Shown piece by piece: positions 15,627 to 25,232 of a stretch of 64,000 bases of DNA. The DNA lies in assembly GCA_964444365.1 (NCBI GenBank), contig CAYUHJ010000009.1:1-64000 (forward strand), written 5' to 3'. The number at the start of each line of letters is the position of its first letter. Positions within the stretch are counted from its first letter, which is position 1. This DNA is from CAYUHJ01 sp964444365 (lineage in GTDB: Bacteria > Planctomycetota > Planctomycetia > Gemmatales > Gemmataceae). A program made the translations under genes and the position numbers. The notes under the pieces were generated by a model. It did not search any database and was not told the DNA's origin. It worked only from the letters and a program-made list of their open reading frames with translations.

Positions 15627-17501
15627 TTATGCACGGCCCGTGCCAACGGCGGCGGGAACGGCCGTGCCTCGGGTGACGGGAGTCCCTCCCTGTACTTCGC
15701 TCACCTTCTGTTGAGATTGCAGCACCGAGAGCCAGGAAGTCAGTTGCGTCGCGGCCTCGTCCACGGACGTGTGGACGGAATCCGCCCCCACGGCCGTAAG
15801 GTCCGTCTTCGCCTCGTCGAGTTCGTCGACCTGGCCCCACCGGCCGACCAGCAGTTTCAACTCGGGGAACCGGGCGTTGACCCGCTTGCACAAGTACCGG
15901 GTGTGCGCCAGACCGCCGGGGGGGAGCGAGCTGACGCAGAGCACCGCGGGCCGGAACTCGGCGATCCGGGCGAGCAGTTCGGAAGTGAGCGTTTCGCTCG
16001 CCGCGACGTTGACTTCCCACTTGTCCGCGGGCAGCAGGCGGACCAGCATCCGAACGGCGACCTCGTCGGCCTCGTGACGGGCGGCGCAGGCCAGCACGCG
16101 GACCCGGTCCCCCTCGAACGAGATTCCGGCCCCGGACCCGAGCCCGGCCGCGTCGTCGGCGGTGTCCTCGGCGATCTCCCGGGTCGCGGCGAGGATGAAC
16201 TTTTCGTCCCCGGGTTCGAGTTCGCCGTCCGCCGCCGCTTGCTGGGTCATGGTCAGGGCCGGCACGAAGACCGTGTCACACGTGACCCCGAAGGCCTTCT
16301 TCGCCGCCGCGCCCTCGGCCACCCGGGCCGCCTCGTCCTGGTCCCGGGCCGCGAGCCGCTGGAAGAACATCACCCCGGGTTCGAGCGGCGGGGAGTCGCC
16401 GAGCAGAATGTCCAGGAACTGCAACTGCGGGACGTACTTCCCGAGGACCACCAGACAGGTCGTCAGCGGGCCGGACAGGATCAGCCCGATCGGCCCCCAC
16501 AGGAACGACCAGAACGCCGCGGCCATCAACTGGGCCACCTCGGACATCCCCAGGCTGGCCCCGTAGAGCCACGGCTCGAAGACGTTGTTGCAGACCAGTT
16601 CCAGCGTGACGAAGAAGGCGAGCACGACGAGCGGCTCCGCGAACCCGTCCGTCGTGGCGAGCGAGAACAGCACCGGGGGGATGACGCCGATCCACGTTCC
16701 GATGTACGGCACGTACCGCATCAGGGTGGCCAGAAACCCCCAGAGCAGGGCGTACTCGACCCCCAGGATCAACAGCCCGATCGAGATCACGACCCCGAAC
16801 GAGGCGTTCAGGATCAGTTGCGTCAACAGATACCGGCTGATCCGCCGGGAGGCGTCGTCGACGGCCTTCGTCGCCTGGGTCACCCGGCCGTGGGCGATCA
16901 CCCGGAGCAGGCGGTTCCGCAGGTCTTCCCGCTTCAGCAGCATGAACACGACGAGCACGAAGGCGAACGCGGCCTGCCCGGCGACCTCGGCCGCCAGCCC
17001 GGCCACCGGCTCGATGCGGGTCATCCACGACGTCGGCTGTTCGACGACCAGCTTCGGGGGCTCAAGGGGCGAGCCGGTCGGGGCCGGGGCGGCCGGCGGG
17101 GCAATGGTCTGCTGGATCTCGCCGAGGAACTTCAGCATCCGGCTCTCCCCGCCGCCCGCCCACTCGCGGACGGTGGTGATCTTCCCCTTGATCCGTTCCG
17201 CGTTGTCCGGAAGGGTGCGCATCAACCCGGCGAGTTGCTGCCCGAGAACCCACCCGGTTCCGACTGACGCCAGGCCGGTCGCCGTCATCACGAGGAGGAC
17301 GGCGGCGACCCGCGGCACCCGGCGACGTTGCAGGGCGTTGACCAGCGGCGCGAGCACGAAGGTGAAGAACACCGCGAGCGCGACCGGGATCAGGATCGCC
17401 CGGCCCCAGTAGAGCACGCCCACCAGAACGGCGGCGATGGTGACGGCGGACAGGGCGACGAGGGCCCGTTGCCAGTCCGGGCGGAAGGTGACGCGGGTCA
17501 T
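15627..17501 (-). CDS. AI-2E family transporter with C-terminal B12-binding-like module
   Basis: 624 residues. Residues 1-~385 form the AI-2E/PerM-type membrane domain, with the typical RYVPYIGTWIGVIPPVL segment, FAEPLVVLAFFVTLELVCNN and GLILSGPLTTCLVVLGKYVP. A helical cap follows (PGVMFFQRLAARDQDEAARV..), then a Rossmann-like domain (VRVLACAARHEADEVAVRMLVRLL to LKLLVGRW). These two resemble the cap and base-off B12-binding pair of methionine synthase and MerR-type regulators. The cobalamin-ligating DxHxxG motif is not preserved, so the module may bind something else or only protein. Family members export small molecules or ions. The role of the tail is unknown. Confidence 0.8.
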   Translation of the reverse strand: MTRVTFRPDWQRALVALSAVTIAAVLVGVLYWGRAILIPVALAVFFTFVLAPLVNALQRRRVPRVAAVLLVMTATGLASVGTGWVLGQQLAGLMRTLPDNAERIKGKITTVREWAGGGESRMLKFLGEIQQTIAPPAAPAPTGSPLEPPKLVVEQPTSWMTRIEPVAGLAAEVAGQAAFAFVLVVFMLLKREDLRNRLLRVIAHGRVTQATKAVDDASRRISRYLLTQLILNASFGVVISIGLLILGVEYALLWGFLATLMRYVPYIGTWIGVIPPVLFSLATTDGFAEPLVVLAFFVTLELVCNNVFEPWLYGASLGMSEVAQLMAAAFWSFLWGPIGLILSGPLTTCLVVLGKYVPQLQFLDILLGDSPPLEPGVMFFQRLAARDQDEAARVAEGAAAKKAFGVTCDTVFVPALTMTQQAAADGELEPGDEKFILAATREIAEDTADDAAGLGSGAGISFEGDRVRVLACAARHEADEVAVRMLVRLLPADKWEVNVAASETLTSELLARIAEFRPAVLCVSSLPPGGLAHTRYLCKRVNARFPELKLLVGRWGQVDELDEAKTDLTAVGADSVHTSVDEAATQLTSWLSVLQSQQKVSEVQGGTPVTRGTAVPAAVGTGRA

Positions 17502-17680
17502 GGTCCGGGGTCCTGACGGTGCCGGCGCGGGATCGCGCGGGTCGCGAGGGACGGAGCAACCGAAGTGCCACCGCGGGGACAGGCCGTTCCGGGCCGCGTG
17601 CGGGCGAGCGGTTCGCCCCTGGCACGCCGCGTGCTTCGAGATCCCACGGCTGGAACTGTCACATTCGAGAGAACCCTGTC

Positions 17681-17914
17681 ATGAAATACACCGGAATCGC
17701 CCTGCTCGTTCTGGGCCTGGGGATGGCGCTGTTCGGCGGTCTTTCTGCGGTCGCGCAGGCCGACTCCGTCGATAGCCGGCCGACAGACATGATGATCGGC
17801 AACATCCTGGTGCCGGTCGCGTTCGGGCTGATGGTCGGAACCGTCGGGGCGGCGATGTACTTCTACGGCGGGCGGGGGTACATGCAGACGCGGAACCCCG
17901 CGGTGAGAAATTAG
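17681..17914 (+). CDS. Small two-helix membrane protein, hypothetical
   Basis: 77 residues. Two hydrophobic helices are visible: residues 5-27 (IALLVLGLGMALFGGLSAVA) and about 39-63 (IGNILVPVAFGLMVGTVGAA), the second followed by YFYGGRGYMQTR. No family recognised. It is divergent from the AI-2E-like transporter gene, with 179 bp between them in which I see no clear promoter. ATG 17681 was chosen because the preceding in-frame stretch is poor in coding character. Confidence 0.6.
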   Translation: MKYTGIALLVLGLGMALFGGLSAVAQADSVDSRPTDMMIGNILVPVAFGLMVGTVGAAMYFYGGRGYMQTRNPAVRN

Positions 17915-17929
17915 CGGCAAACGCTGTAA

Positions 17930-17947
17930 GGCCCGAACCGCCGGGCC
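17930..17947 (+). terminator. Short GC hairpin downstream of small membrane protein
   Basis: GGCCCG at 17930-17935 pairs with CGGGCC at 17942-17947 around a 6-base loop, 15 bases after the stop codon of the 77-residue protein. There is no T-run, so terminator function is uncertain. Confidence 0.4.
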
Positions 17948-18042
17948 GCTACAGACCGGTGTTCCCAGTCTCCCTGCTCATCCCCCCGCCCCTGAGGGGT
18001 CTCGTCCCAACCCACGTTATCATCCGCTCGACACAGGACGGC

Positions 18043-19263
18043 TCAAGCGGATGGGTCACGTTCTTCGTCCGGGGGTTCATCCCCCGGACGGTCTTTTCCG
18101 GCGAGCGGGAGGCGGACCACAAAGGTTGCCCCCAACCCGATCCCGTCACTGGCCGCGTCGATCGTGCCGCTGTGGAGTTCGACGAGCCGCTTGGCGAGGG
18201 CGAGGCCGATCCCGAGCCCGCCGTCGGTCCGGTTCAGGTTCCGGTCGACCTGGGTGAACAGTTCGAAGACGTGGGGCAGTGCGTCCGGGGGGATGCCGAC
18301 GCCGGTGTCCCGTACCCGGACCGCGGCGTGGGAACCGTCTTGCGCGGCGGTCACCCGCACGTCCCCTCCGGACTCCGTGTACTTGGCCGCGTTGTTCAGC
18401 AGATTCGCGAACACCTGCGCCAGCCGGACCCGGTCCCCGCTCACCCAGATGGGGTCCGTCGGCAACTCTACGGCCAGCCTCAACCCGGCCTTGGTGAGTG
18501 CGGGGGTGCTCGCTTCGACGGCCACCTCGATCGGCTCGGCGAGGGACAGGCGTTCCTTGGTCAGCCGGAGTTTCCCGCGGGTGATGCGGGACACGTCGAG
18601 CAAGTCGTCGATGAGCCGGACCATCTGGCGGATCTGGCGGTCCATGATCTGCCGGGCCTGGTCGCCGGCGGCGGGGTTGGTCCCGCCGAGCCGGAGGATT
18701 TCCAGCGCGTTGCGGATGGGCGCGAGCGGGTTCCGCAGCTCGTGGGCGAGGGTGGCCAGGAACTCGTCCTTGCGGCGGTCCCCCTCGACGAGTGCCGCGT
18801 TCGCCCGGGCGAGTTCGGCCGTCCGCTCCCGGACCTGCTGGGCGAGGTCGGCCTCGTACCGCTTGCGGAGGAGGGCGTACCGGACGGCCCGCTCCAGCAG
18901 GGTGGCGTCGAGCTTGCCCTTTTCCAGGTAGTCGTCGGCCCCGGCGGCGGCGGCCGCGAGGTCGATCTCCGACGCCGACTGCCCCGTCAGCAGAATGATC
19001 GCGGCCGTCGACCCGGCCGTCCGGACTTCCGCCAGGAGGTCGAGCCCGGTCTTCGGCCCGAGCCGGTAGTCGAGCAGACACACGTCGTGCTGGCCGGCCA
19101 GGACGGCGGTCAGCCCGGACTCGTAGTCCGGTGCCCAGTCGAGCTTGTACCGGTCGCCGCGGATGTCGGCGAGCAGGTCCCGCGTCAGGACGTAGTCGTC
19201 GCGGTCGTCGTCGATCAGGAGCACCCGGACCGGGGGGCTACCGGGTAGGCTGTTCATCGACAT
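18043..19263 (-). CDS. Hybrid REC-histidine kinase
   Basis: 406 residues. An N-terminal receiver domain (residues 12-125, acidic pair DDD at 18-20, phospho-acceptor Asp65 in CLLDYRLG, LLTGQ, DDYLEKG) is joined by a coiled coil to a HisKA domain with His174 in LAHELRNPL, then a HATPase domain (LANLLNNAAKYTE N-box, DTGVGIP G1, GGLGIGLALAKRL G2). There is no membrane segment, so it is cytoplasmic and probably receives phosphate from another kinase, then signals through its own kinase domain. Its start overlaps the end of the Rcp1-like regulator gene by 26 bp. Confidence 0.9.
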   Translation of the reverse strand: MSMNSLPGSPPVRVLLIDDDRDDYVLTRDLLADIRGDRYKLDWAPDYESGLTAVLAGQHDVCLLDYRLGPKTGLDLLAEVRTAGSTAAIILLTGQSASEIDLAAAAAGADDYLEKGKLDATLLERAVRYALLRKRYEADLAQQVRERTAELARANAALVEGDRRKDEFLATLAHELRNPLAPIRNALEILRLGGTNPAAGDQARQIMDRQIRQMVRLIDDLLDVSRITRGKLRLTKERLSLAEPIEVAVEASTPALTKAGLRLAVELPTDPIWVSGDRVRLAQVFANLLNNAAKYTESGGDVRVTAAQDGSHAAVRVRDTGVGIPPDALPHVFELFTQVDRNLNRTDGGLGIGLALAKRLVELHSGTIDAASDGIGLGATFVVRLPLAGKDRPGDEPPDEERDPSA

Positions 19264-19699
19264 GGTCGGGCAGCTCCACGATCTCCAGCCAGTACCGACC
19301 GATGGTCCGGATAACTTCGACGAGGGCGTCGAACGTGACCGGCTTGGCGATGTACGAGGCGGCGGAGAGGTCGTACACGCGGAGGACGTCTTCCTCCGCC
19401 TTGGACGTGGTCATGATGATGATGCGGATCGCCCGGAACCGGGGGTCGGCCTTGATCTCGGCCAGGGCCTCGCGGCCGTCCTTCCGCGGCATGTTCAGGT
19501 CGAGCAGGATGATCCCTGGCCGGGGAGAGCTTGCCGGGTCCGCATACCTCCCGCGGCGGTTGAGATAGTCGAGCAGCTCGACCCCGTCCTCGACGAACCG
19601 CAGGTCGTTCGCCAGTCGGGCCTCCTCGAAGGCTTCTCGCGTCAGCGCCCGGTCGTCGGGGTCGTCGTCCGCGACCAGGATCGTGATCGGCTTCGTCAT
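19238..19699 (-). CDS. Rcp1-like single-domain response regulator
   Basis: 153 residues from ATG 19699. Receiver features: acidic cluster DDDPDD at 11-16, Asp67 in ILLDLNMPRKDG, MTTSKAEED with the conserved Thr/Ser, and the lysine in YIAKPV. The loop between strands is long (NRRGRYADPASSPRPG), as in Rcp1, the partner of cyanobacterial phytochrome Cph1. There is no output domain, so it likely shuttles phosphate between kinases. It lies between the membrane kinase upstream (19-bp gap) and the REC-histidine kinase downstream (overlap), so the three probably form one operon. Confidence 0.9.
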   Translation of the reverse strand: MTKPITILVADDDPDDRALTREAFEEARLANDLRFVEDGVELLDYLNRRGRYADPASSPRPGIILLDLNMPRKDGREALAEIKADPRFRAIRIIIMTTSKAEEDVLRVYDLSAASYIAKPVTFDALVEVIRTIGRYWLEIVELPDHVDEQPTR

Positions 19700-19718
19700 C
19701 GTCGTCTCGTAAGGTACG

Positions 19719-22106
19719 TCAGGCGGGGAGGTCGATGACGATCGTCGCCCCGGTGCCCGGAACGCCCCGGGCGGCGATCGCCCCGCCGTGACGTTCGACA
19801 ATCTTACGGCAAATCGCGAGCCCGATCCCGCTCCCTTCGTACTCGGCCCGGCCCTGGAGCCGCTGGAACACCTCGAAGATCCGTTCCGCGTAGGCCTGCT
19901 CGAAGCCGATCCCGTTGTCGGCGACGGTCACCCGCCAGACCGCACTGTCGGCCGGCAGCGGGGCGGCGTCGGCCGGGAGTTCGCCGACCCGGCAGGCCGA
20001 CACCGTGACGACCGGGGGCACGTCCGGCTTGTGGAACTTCAGCGCGTTCCCGAGCAGGTTCACGAACAGTTGCCGGAACTGGCCGGGGTCGGCGGCAGAG
20101 AGCGTCGGGAGCGGCCCGATGTCGATCCGGCCTCCGGTCTGCGCGAGGCGAATCTCCAGGTCCGAGACGGCGTCCCGGGCGACCTCGGCCAGGTCGACGG
20201 GCTCGAACGTCCTGCCCCGCGTCGTCACCCGCGACAGCGACAGCAGGTCGTCGATCAAGACCCGCATTCGGGCGGCCGACGCCAGCATCCGGTCGAGGTA
20301 CTCTTTCCCCTGGTCGCCGAGCTCGGCCCGGTACTTCTTCGCCAGCCGGTCGCCGAACGCCTGAATCTTCCGGAGCGGCTCCTGCAGGTCGTGCGAGGCG
20401 ACGTACGCGAACTGTTCCAGCTCGGCGTTGCTCGACGCCAGCGCCTTTTGTTGCTCCGTCAGCAGTGCCGTCCGATCGCGGACGAGGGCTTCCAAGTGTT
20501 CCGCCTCCCGCTTCTGGTCGTCGATGTCGGTACACGTCCCCACCCATCGGGTGACCGCACCGGCTTCGTCCTTCTGCGGAACGCCCCGCACCTTGAACCA
20601 CCGGTAGCGATCGTGCCGACTGCGGATGCGAAACTCCACGTCGTACGCCGCGGTTCCGGCCACGGCCTTTTCCCACACCCGAAGGGTCGGGTCGCGGTCG
20701 TCCGGGTGGAGGCTCTCGAGCCAGCCGAAGCCCAGGTGGTTCGCGACCGGCACGCCGGTGTACTCCACCCATTGCCGGCTGAGGTAGTTGCACTCCCCGG
20801 AAGGGGACGTGGTCCAGACCATCTGGGGCGTCGCTTCGGTCAGGGTGCGGAACAGTTCCTCGCTGGCTTGAAGTTCGGACTGAAGTCGTTTGACCTCATC
20901 GATATCTGTGCAAGTCCCGAACCACTGAACTACGTCTCCGCGTTCGTCCCGACGGGGCACCGCGCGGCCGATGAACCACCGATACCGGCCGTCTCGACCC
21001 CGGAAGCGGTATTCGATCTCGTAGGGCTCCCCGGTGTCGGTGGCAAGCTTCCAGCGGGCCTCTGCCCGGGCCTTGTCGTCCGGGTGGAGTGGCCCACTCC
21101 AGCCGAAGCCGAGGCTCTCTTCGACGCTCTGGCCGGTGTACTCGTACCAACGCTGGTTGTAGTATTCGTGGTATCCGTCGGAACGGGTCACCCAGACAAT
21201 TTGAGGAACCGATTCACTCAACAGTCGGAAGCGAGCTTCGCTTTCTTCGAGGTCCAGGGCCGCTTGAATGCGGATCGCGGCGTCCCGCTGCAGTTCCAAT
21301 TGAGACCGGGCAAGAGCGTCGTTCGATTCCCGCAACTCGGCTAGAGTCTGGGAAACTTGCCGGCGGGCGTTCCGCTGCGCCTCTCCGAGCAACCCGACGG
21401 CGATCCCGCAAAACAAGAATGCCCCGGTGGCGATCTGATCCCGCGCCGCCGGAAGTTGCATCGTGCCACGGGGTTCGATGAAGAAGTACACGGTCCCGAC
21501 CAGCGTCCCGAGAAGGGTCAGCAGCGCGGGTCCGAACCCCCACCGCCACGCGAGGTAGACGACCGCCGTGAGCGGCAGGATGTACAACTTTTCCCAGTCC
21601 AACAACGGGTCCAGCAGCGACCGGACGGCCAAACTCACGGCGATTGCGAGTACCGCCACAATGTACGCCGGTGCGCGAGCGTCCGACCACTCGTGGGGAA
21701 CGGTGGGGGATCGGGGTTCGACCAGGCCCCGGTGGTCGACGAGCGCGAGCACCTTGGGGACCGCCGGGATCAGGGCCACCACCGTCCCCCACGAGACGAC
21801 CGCCGTGACCAGTTTCACGAGCCCCCCGAGCCGGTAGGCGGGGTAGTCGAACATGAGGGCTTCGAAAAAGTGGGTGAAGCCGCACGCGAGAATGAATGCC
21901 CCGAACAGCCAGAACAGGTGGTGGAACGGCAGCCCCCGCCGCTGCCGGGCGAAAAACCCGAGAACCACTGGGATAGAGAGGTACGCGAGCCAGATCAGCA
22001 GGTCGGACCCCCGGTGGAGCCAGATCAACCCCGTCGTCCAGTCGCCGCACGTTTTCCGGGGCACGAACCCGTCCGTGACGAAGAGGTGGCGGAAAAACTC
22101 GAACAT
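19719..22106 (-). CDS. Membrane histidine kinase with ethylene-receptor-type (ETR1-like) sensor domain
   Basis: 795 residues. Residues ~27-120 hold three membrane helices with SDLLIWLAYLSIP and FGAFILACGFTH. Asp35, Tyr42, Cys75 and His79 match ETR1 Asp25, Tyr32, Cys65 and His69 with identical spacing (7, 33 and 4 residues), as do Ala41, Pro46 and Ile72. In ETR1 Cys65 and His69 hold the Cu(I) that binds ethylene. A second four-helix membrane block follows (~145-245, resembling DUF4118/KdpD-type), then two PAS/PAC domains (~290-405 and ~415-530), a HisKA domain with His572 in YVASHDLQEPLRK as in Cph1-type kinases, and a HATPase domain. The downstream Rcp1-like regulator is the natural partner. 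Ligand is unproven; ethylene or another small molecule is possible. Confidence 0.9.
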   Translation of the reverse strand: MFEFFRHLFVTDGFVPRKTCGDWTTGLIWLHRGSDLLIWLAYLSIPVVLGFFARQRRGLPFHHLFWLFGAFILACGFTHFFEALMFDYPAYRLGGLVKLVTAVVSWGTVVALIPAVPKVLALVDHRGLVEPRSPTVPHEWSDARAPAYIVAVLAIAVSLAVRSLLDPLLDWEKLYILPLTAVVYLAWRWGFGPALLTLLGTLVGTVYFFIEPRGTMQLPAARDQIATGAFLFCGIAVGLLGEAQRNARRQVSQTLAELRESNDALARSQLELQRDAAIRIQAALDLEESEARFRLLSESVPQIVWVTRSDGYHEYYNQRWYEYTGQSVEESLGFGWSGPLHPDDKARAEARWKLATDTGEPYEIEYRFRGRDGRYRWFIGRAVPRRDERGDVVQWFGTCTDIDEVKRLQSELQASEELFRTLTEATPQMVWTTSPSGECNYLSRQWVEYTGVPVANHLGFGWLESLHPDDRDPTLRVWEKAVAGTAAYDVEFRIRSRHDRYRWFKVRGVPQKDEAGAVTRWVGTCTDIDDQKREAEHLEALVRDRTALLTEQQKALASSNAELEQFAYVASHDLQEPLRKIQAFGDRLAKKYRAELGDQGKEYLDRMLASAARMRVLIDDLLSLSRVTTRGRTFEPVDLAEVARDAVSDLEIRLAQTGGRIDIGPLPTLSAADPGQFRQLFVNLLGNALKFHKPDVPPVVTVSACRVGELPADAAPLPADSAVWRVTVADNGIGFEQAYAERIFEVFQRLQGRAEYEGSGIGLAICRKIVERHGGAIAARGVPGTGATIVIDLPA

Positions 22107-22178
22107 GGCGACTCCGTCCCGTTCCGGTCTGCGAGAGGCGACCCGGTTGGTAGAATCCTAGCGGGCTACTCTTACACG

Positions 22179-22193
22179 TGGCAGAAATTTGGC
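22179..22193 (+). promoter_or_regulatory. Possible sigma-54-type promoter upstream of NtrC-like regulator
   Basis: TGGCAGAAATTTGGC has GG and GC separated by exactly ten bases, the invariant sigma-54 -24/-12 spacing. The -12 box (TTGGC) deviates from TTGC. It lies about 83 bases before the start of a sigma-54 activator gene, so autoregulation is possible. Weak evidence on its own. Confidence 0.3.
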
Positions 22194-22275
22194 GCGCCGC
22201 TTGCAGGCAAATCTTCGCTCAGCAGGAAGCACGCTGCGTGCTCTCGAGAATCCCCCCGCCCGGGTCGAGCCGCTC

Positions 22276-23703
<1,428 letters not shown>

Positions 23704-23715
23704 CGACAACCGCCG

Positions 23716-24636
23716 TCAGCCCCCGCGGGGTCCGGCTTTCCACAGATACACGTCCTGCGAGTCGAACGGCCGAAACCCGTGCCGCTCGTAGAGCCGCAGG
23801 GCGGGGGCGTTCCGCACGTCGACGCTGAGGGTCAGCCACTCGGCCCCGGTGCCGCCGGCGTGGCGCAGGGTGAACCGCAGGCACTCGTCCCCGTGCCCCC
23901 GGCCGCGTGCGTCGGGAACCAACCCGACGTAACTCAACTCCGCCGTCGCCGCCCGGTTGGGCGGGCCGAACAGCAGCACGCCGACCGGTTCGCCCCGGCA
24001 GGAGATGAGAAACCAGTCCGGGCGCTCCGTCGCCGACGCCCCCGCGGCGTACCCGGCGAGGACCTCCTCGCCGCTGCGAGTGCCGTTCAACTCGGGGCAG
24101 TCGAGGGTGCCTTCGTAAGTCGCAAGCAACACCGCGGCGAACTCGCGGGTCGGGCCGGGCACGGGGGTGAACTTGACCCGGCACGCGGCCGGGTCGAACG
24201 CCGGGAGCCCCGCCAGCCCCGGAATCGGACGGGACAGGAACGTCAGCTCCGTGACCCGGCGGAAGCCGACCCGTTCCAGGGCGGCGAAGCGCTCCCGGAC
24301 GGCTTCCCGGCCGAAGGCGTGGGCGACCGTCACGCCGGACCCGGAGATCCGTTGAACTACCGCGTCGGCGACGGCGGCTGCGACGGTGTCGTCTTCTGCC
24401 CACGGCGGCCACGCCGCGGACGTGTTACCCGGCAACAGTTGGACCATCGCCGCTCCGACGACCCGGCCCGACCGTCGCGCCACGATCAATCCCGACGGAT
24501 CGAGTTGCCCGGCTTCGAGCTGCCCGACGACCCGAGCCACGCTCGACGTGCGTTCCGGCTCCGGGGTGTGCGACACCAACACGCGAACGGCGGCCGGCCA
24601 GTCCGCGGCGTCGGCGACGGAAGTGATGACGGACAT
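23716..24636 (-). CDS. GNAT family N-acetyltransferase, probably two-domain
   Basis: 306 residues. The C-terminal half has a clear acetyl-CoA-binding GNAT motif (LSYVGLVPDARGRGHGDECL with RGxGxG-like loop) and the usual ending NAPALRLYERHGFRPFD. The N-terminal half looks like a degenerate second GNAT unit (LIVARRSGRVVGAAMVQL, FAALERVGFRRVTEL), as in mycothiol-synthase-type proteins. The substrate cannot be predicted. It converges with the NtrC-like gene, with 12 bp between stops. Confidence 0.75.
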   Translation of the reverse strand: MSVITSVADAADWPAAVRVLVSHTPEPERTSSVARVVGQLEAGQLDPSGLIVARRSGRVVGAAMVQLLPGNTSAAWPPWAEDDTVAAAVADAVVQRISGSGVTVAHAFGREAVRERFAALERVGFRRVTELTFLSRPIPGLAGLPAFDPAACRVKFTPVPGPTREFAAVLLATYEGTLDCPELNGTRSGEEVLAGYAAGASATERPDWFLISCRGEPVGVLLFGPPNRAATAELSYVGLVPDARGRGHGDECLRFTLRHAGGTGAEWLTLSVDVRNAPALRLYERHGFRPFDSQDVYLWKAGPRGG

Positions 24637-24710
24637 GGAGGCGATCGGGAAGAACGAACAAGGCGGCGGGCACGCCCACCGCCTTCAACGTTTGACTGGG
24701 GAGGATGGGG

Positions 24711-25091
24711 TTAGTAGCGGCCGCCGCCACCGCCACCGTACCCGCCGCCACCGCCGCCGTACCCGCCGCGGCCGCCGCCACCGCCGCCGTACCCGCCGCG
24801 GCCGCCGCCACCGCCGCCGTACCCGCCGCGGCCGCCGCCACCGCCGCCTTCACGCGGCTTGGCTTCGTTGACGGTGAGCGGCCGACCGTCGAGTTGCGCG
24901 CCGTTCATGGCCGCGATCGCTGCATCCCCGCCGTCGCTCATTTCGACGAAAGCGAACCCGCGCGGGCGGCCGGTCTCCCGGTCCATGATGACCTGCACCT
25001 TCGTGACGGTGCCGTACTGGGAGAACACCTCCCGCAGCGTCGCCTCGGTCGTGGAGAAGGCCATGTTTCCGACGTACAAATTCGTAGCCAC
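24711..25091 (-). CDS. RRM-type RNA-binding protein with glycine-rich tail
   Basis: 126 residues. Start is GTG at 25091, with GAGGA upstream, because MATNLYVGNMAF is the standard opening of bacterial RRM proteins; an ATG at 25157 would add an unrelated leader. RNP2 is LYVGNM and RNP1 is RGFAFVEM; together they form the RNA-binding face. The last ~45 residues are Gly-Arg-Tyr repeats (GGYGGGGGGR). Cyanobacterial relatives are cold-inducible RNA-binding proteins. A role as RNA chaperone in cold or stress is likely. Confidence 0.85.
   Translation of the reverse strand: MATNLYVGNMAFSTTEATLREVFSQYGTVTKVQVIMDRETGRPRGFAFVEMSDGGDAAIAAMNGAQLDGRPLTVNEAKPREGGGGGGRGGYGGGGGGRGGYGGGGGGRGGYGGGGGGYGGGGGGRY
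24747..24848 (-). repeat. In-frame 30-bp tandem repeat encoding GGYGGGGGGR units
   Basis: A 30-bp unit, CCGCCGCCGTACCCGCCGCG plus GCCGCCGCCA, occurs about three times almost unchanged inside the RRM gene, with degenerate copies on its outer side. It encodes the glycine-rich tail, and its near identity suggests recent slippage expansion, so length may vary between strains. Confidence 0.75.
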
Positions 25092-25232
25092 GGTCGTGGT
25101 CCTCGGTGGCCCCGGAGGGCCGGTAGATTCACCGGGCAGACATCTGCCCGCGCTCATCGTACCCGCCCCGCCGCGAACCGCTACCTTATTCGTGCTACGA
25201 TTCTGCGATTGTGCTGCGGGCCGAATTCCGAC

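Noticed and set aside
24720..24848. Regular repeats that could be taken for a CRISPR array.
   Set aside because: Units are contiguous without unique spacers, GC-only, and in frame with the glycine-rich tail of an RRM protein.
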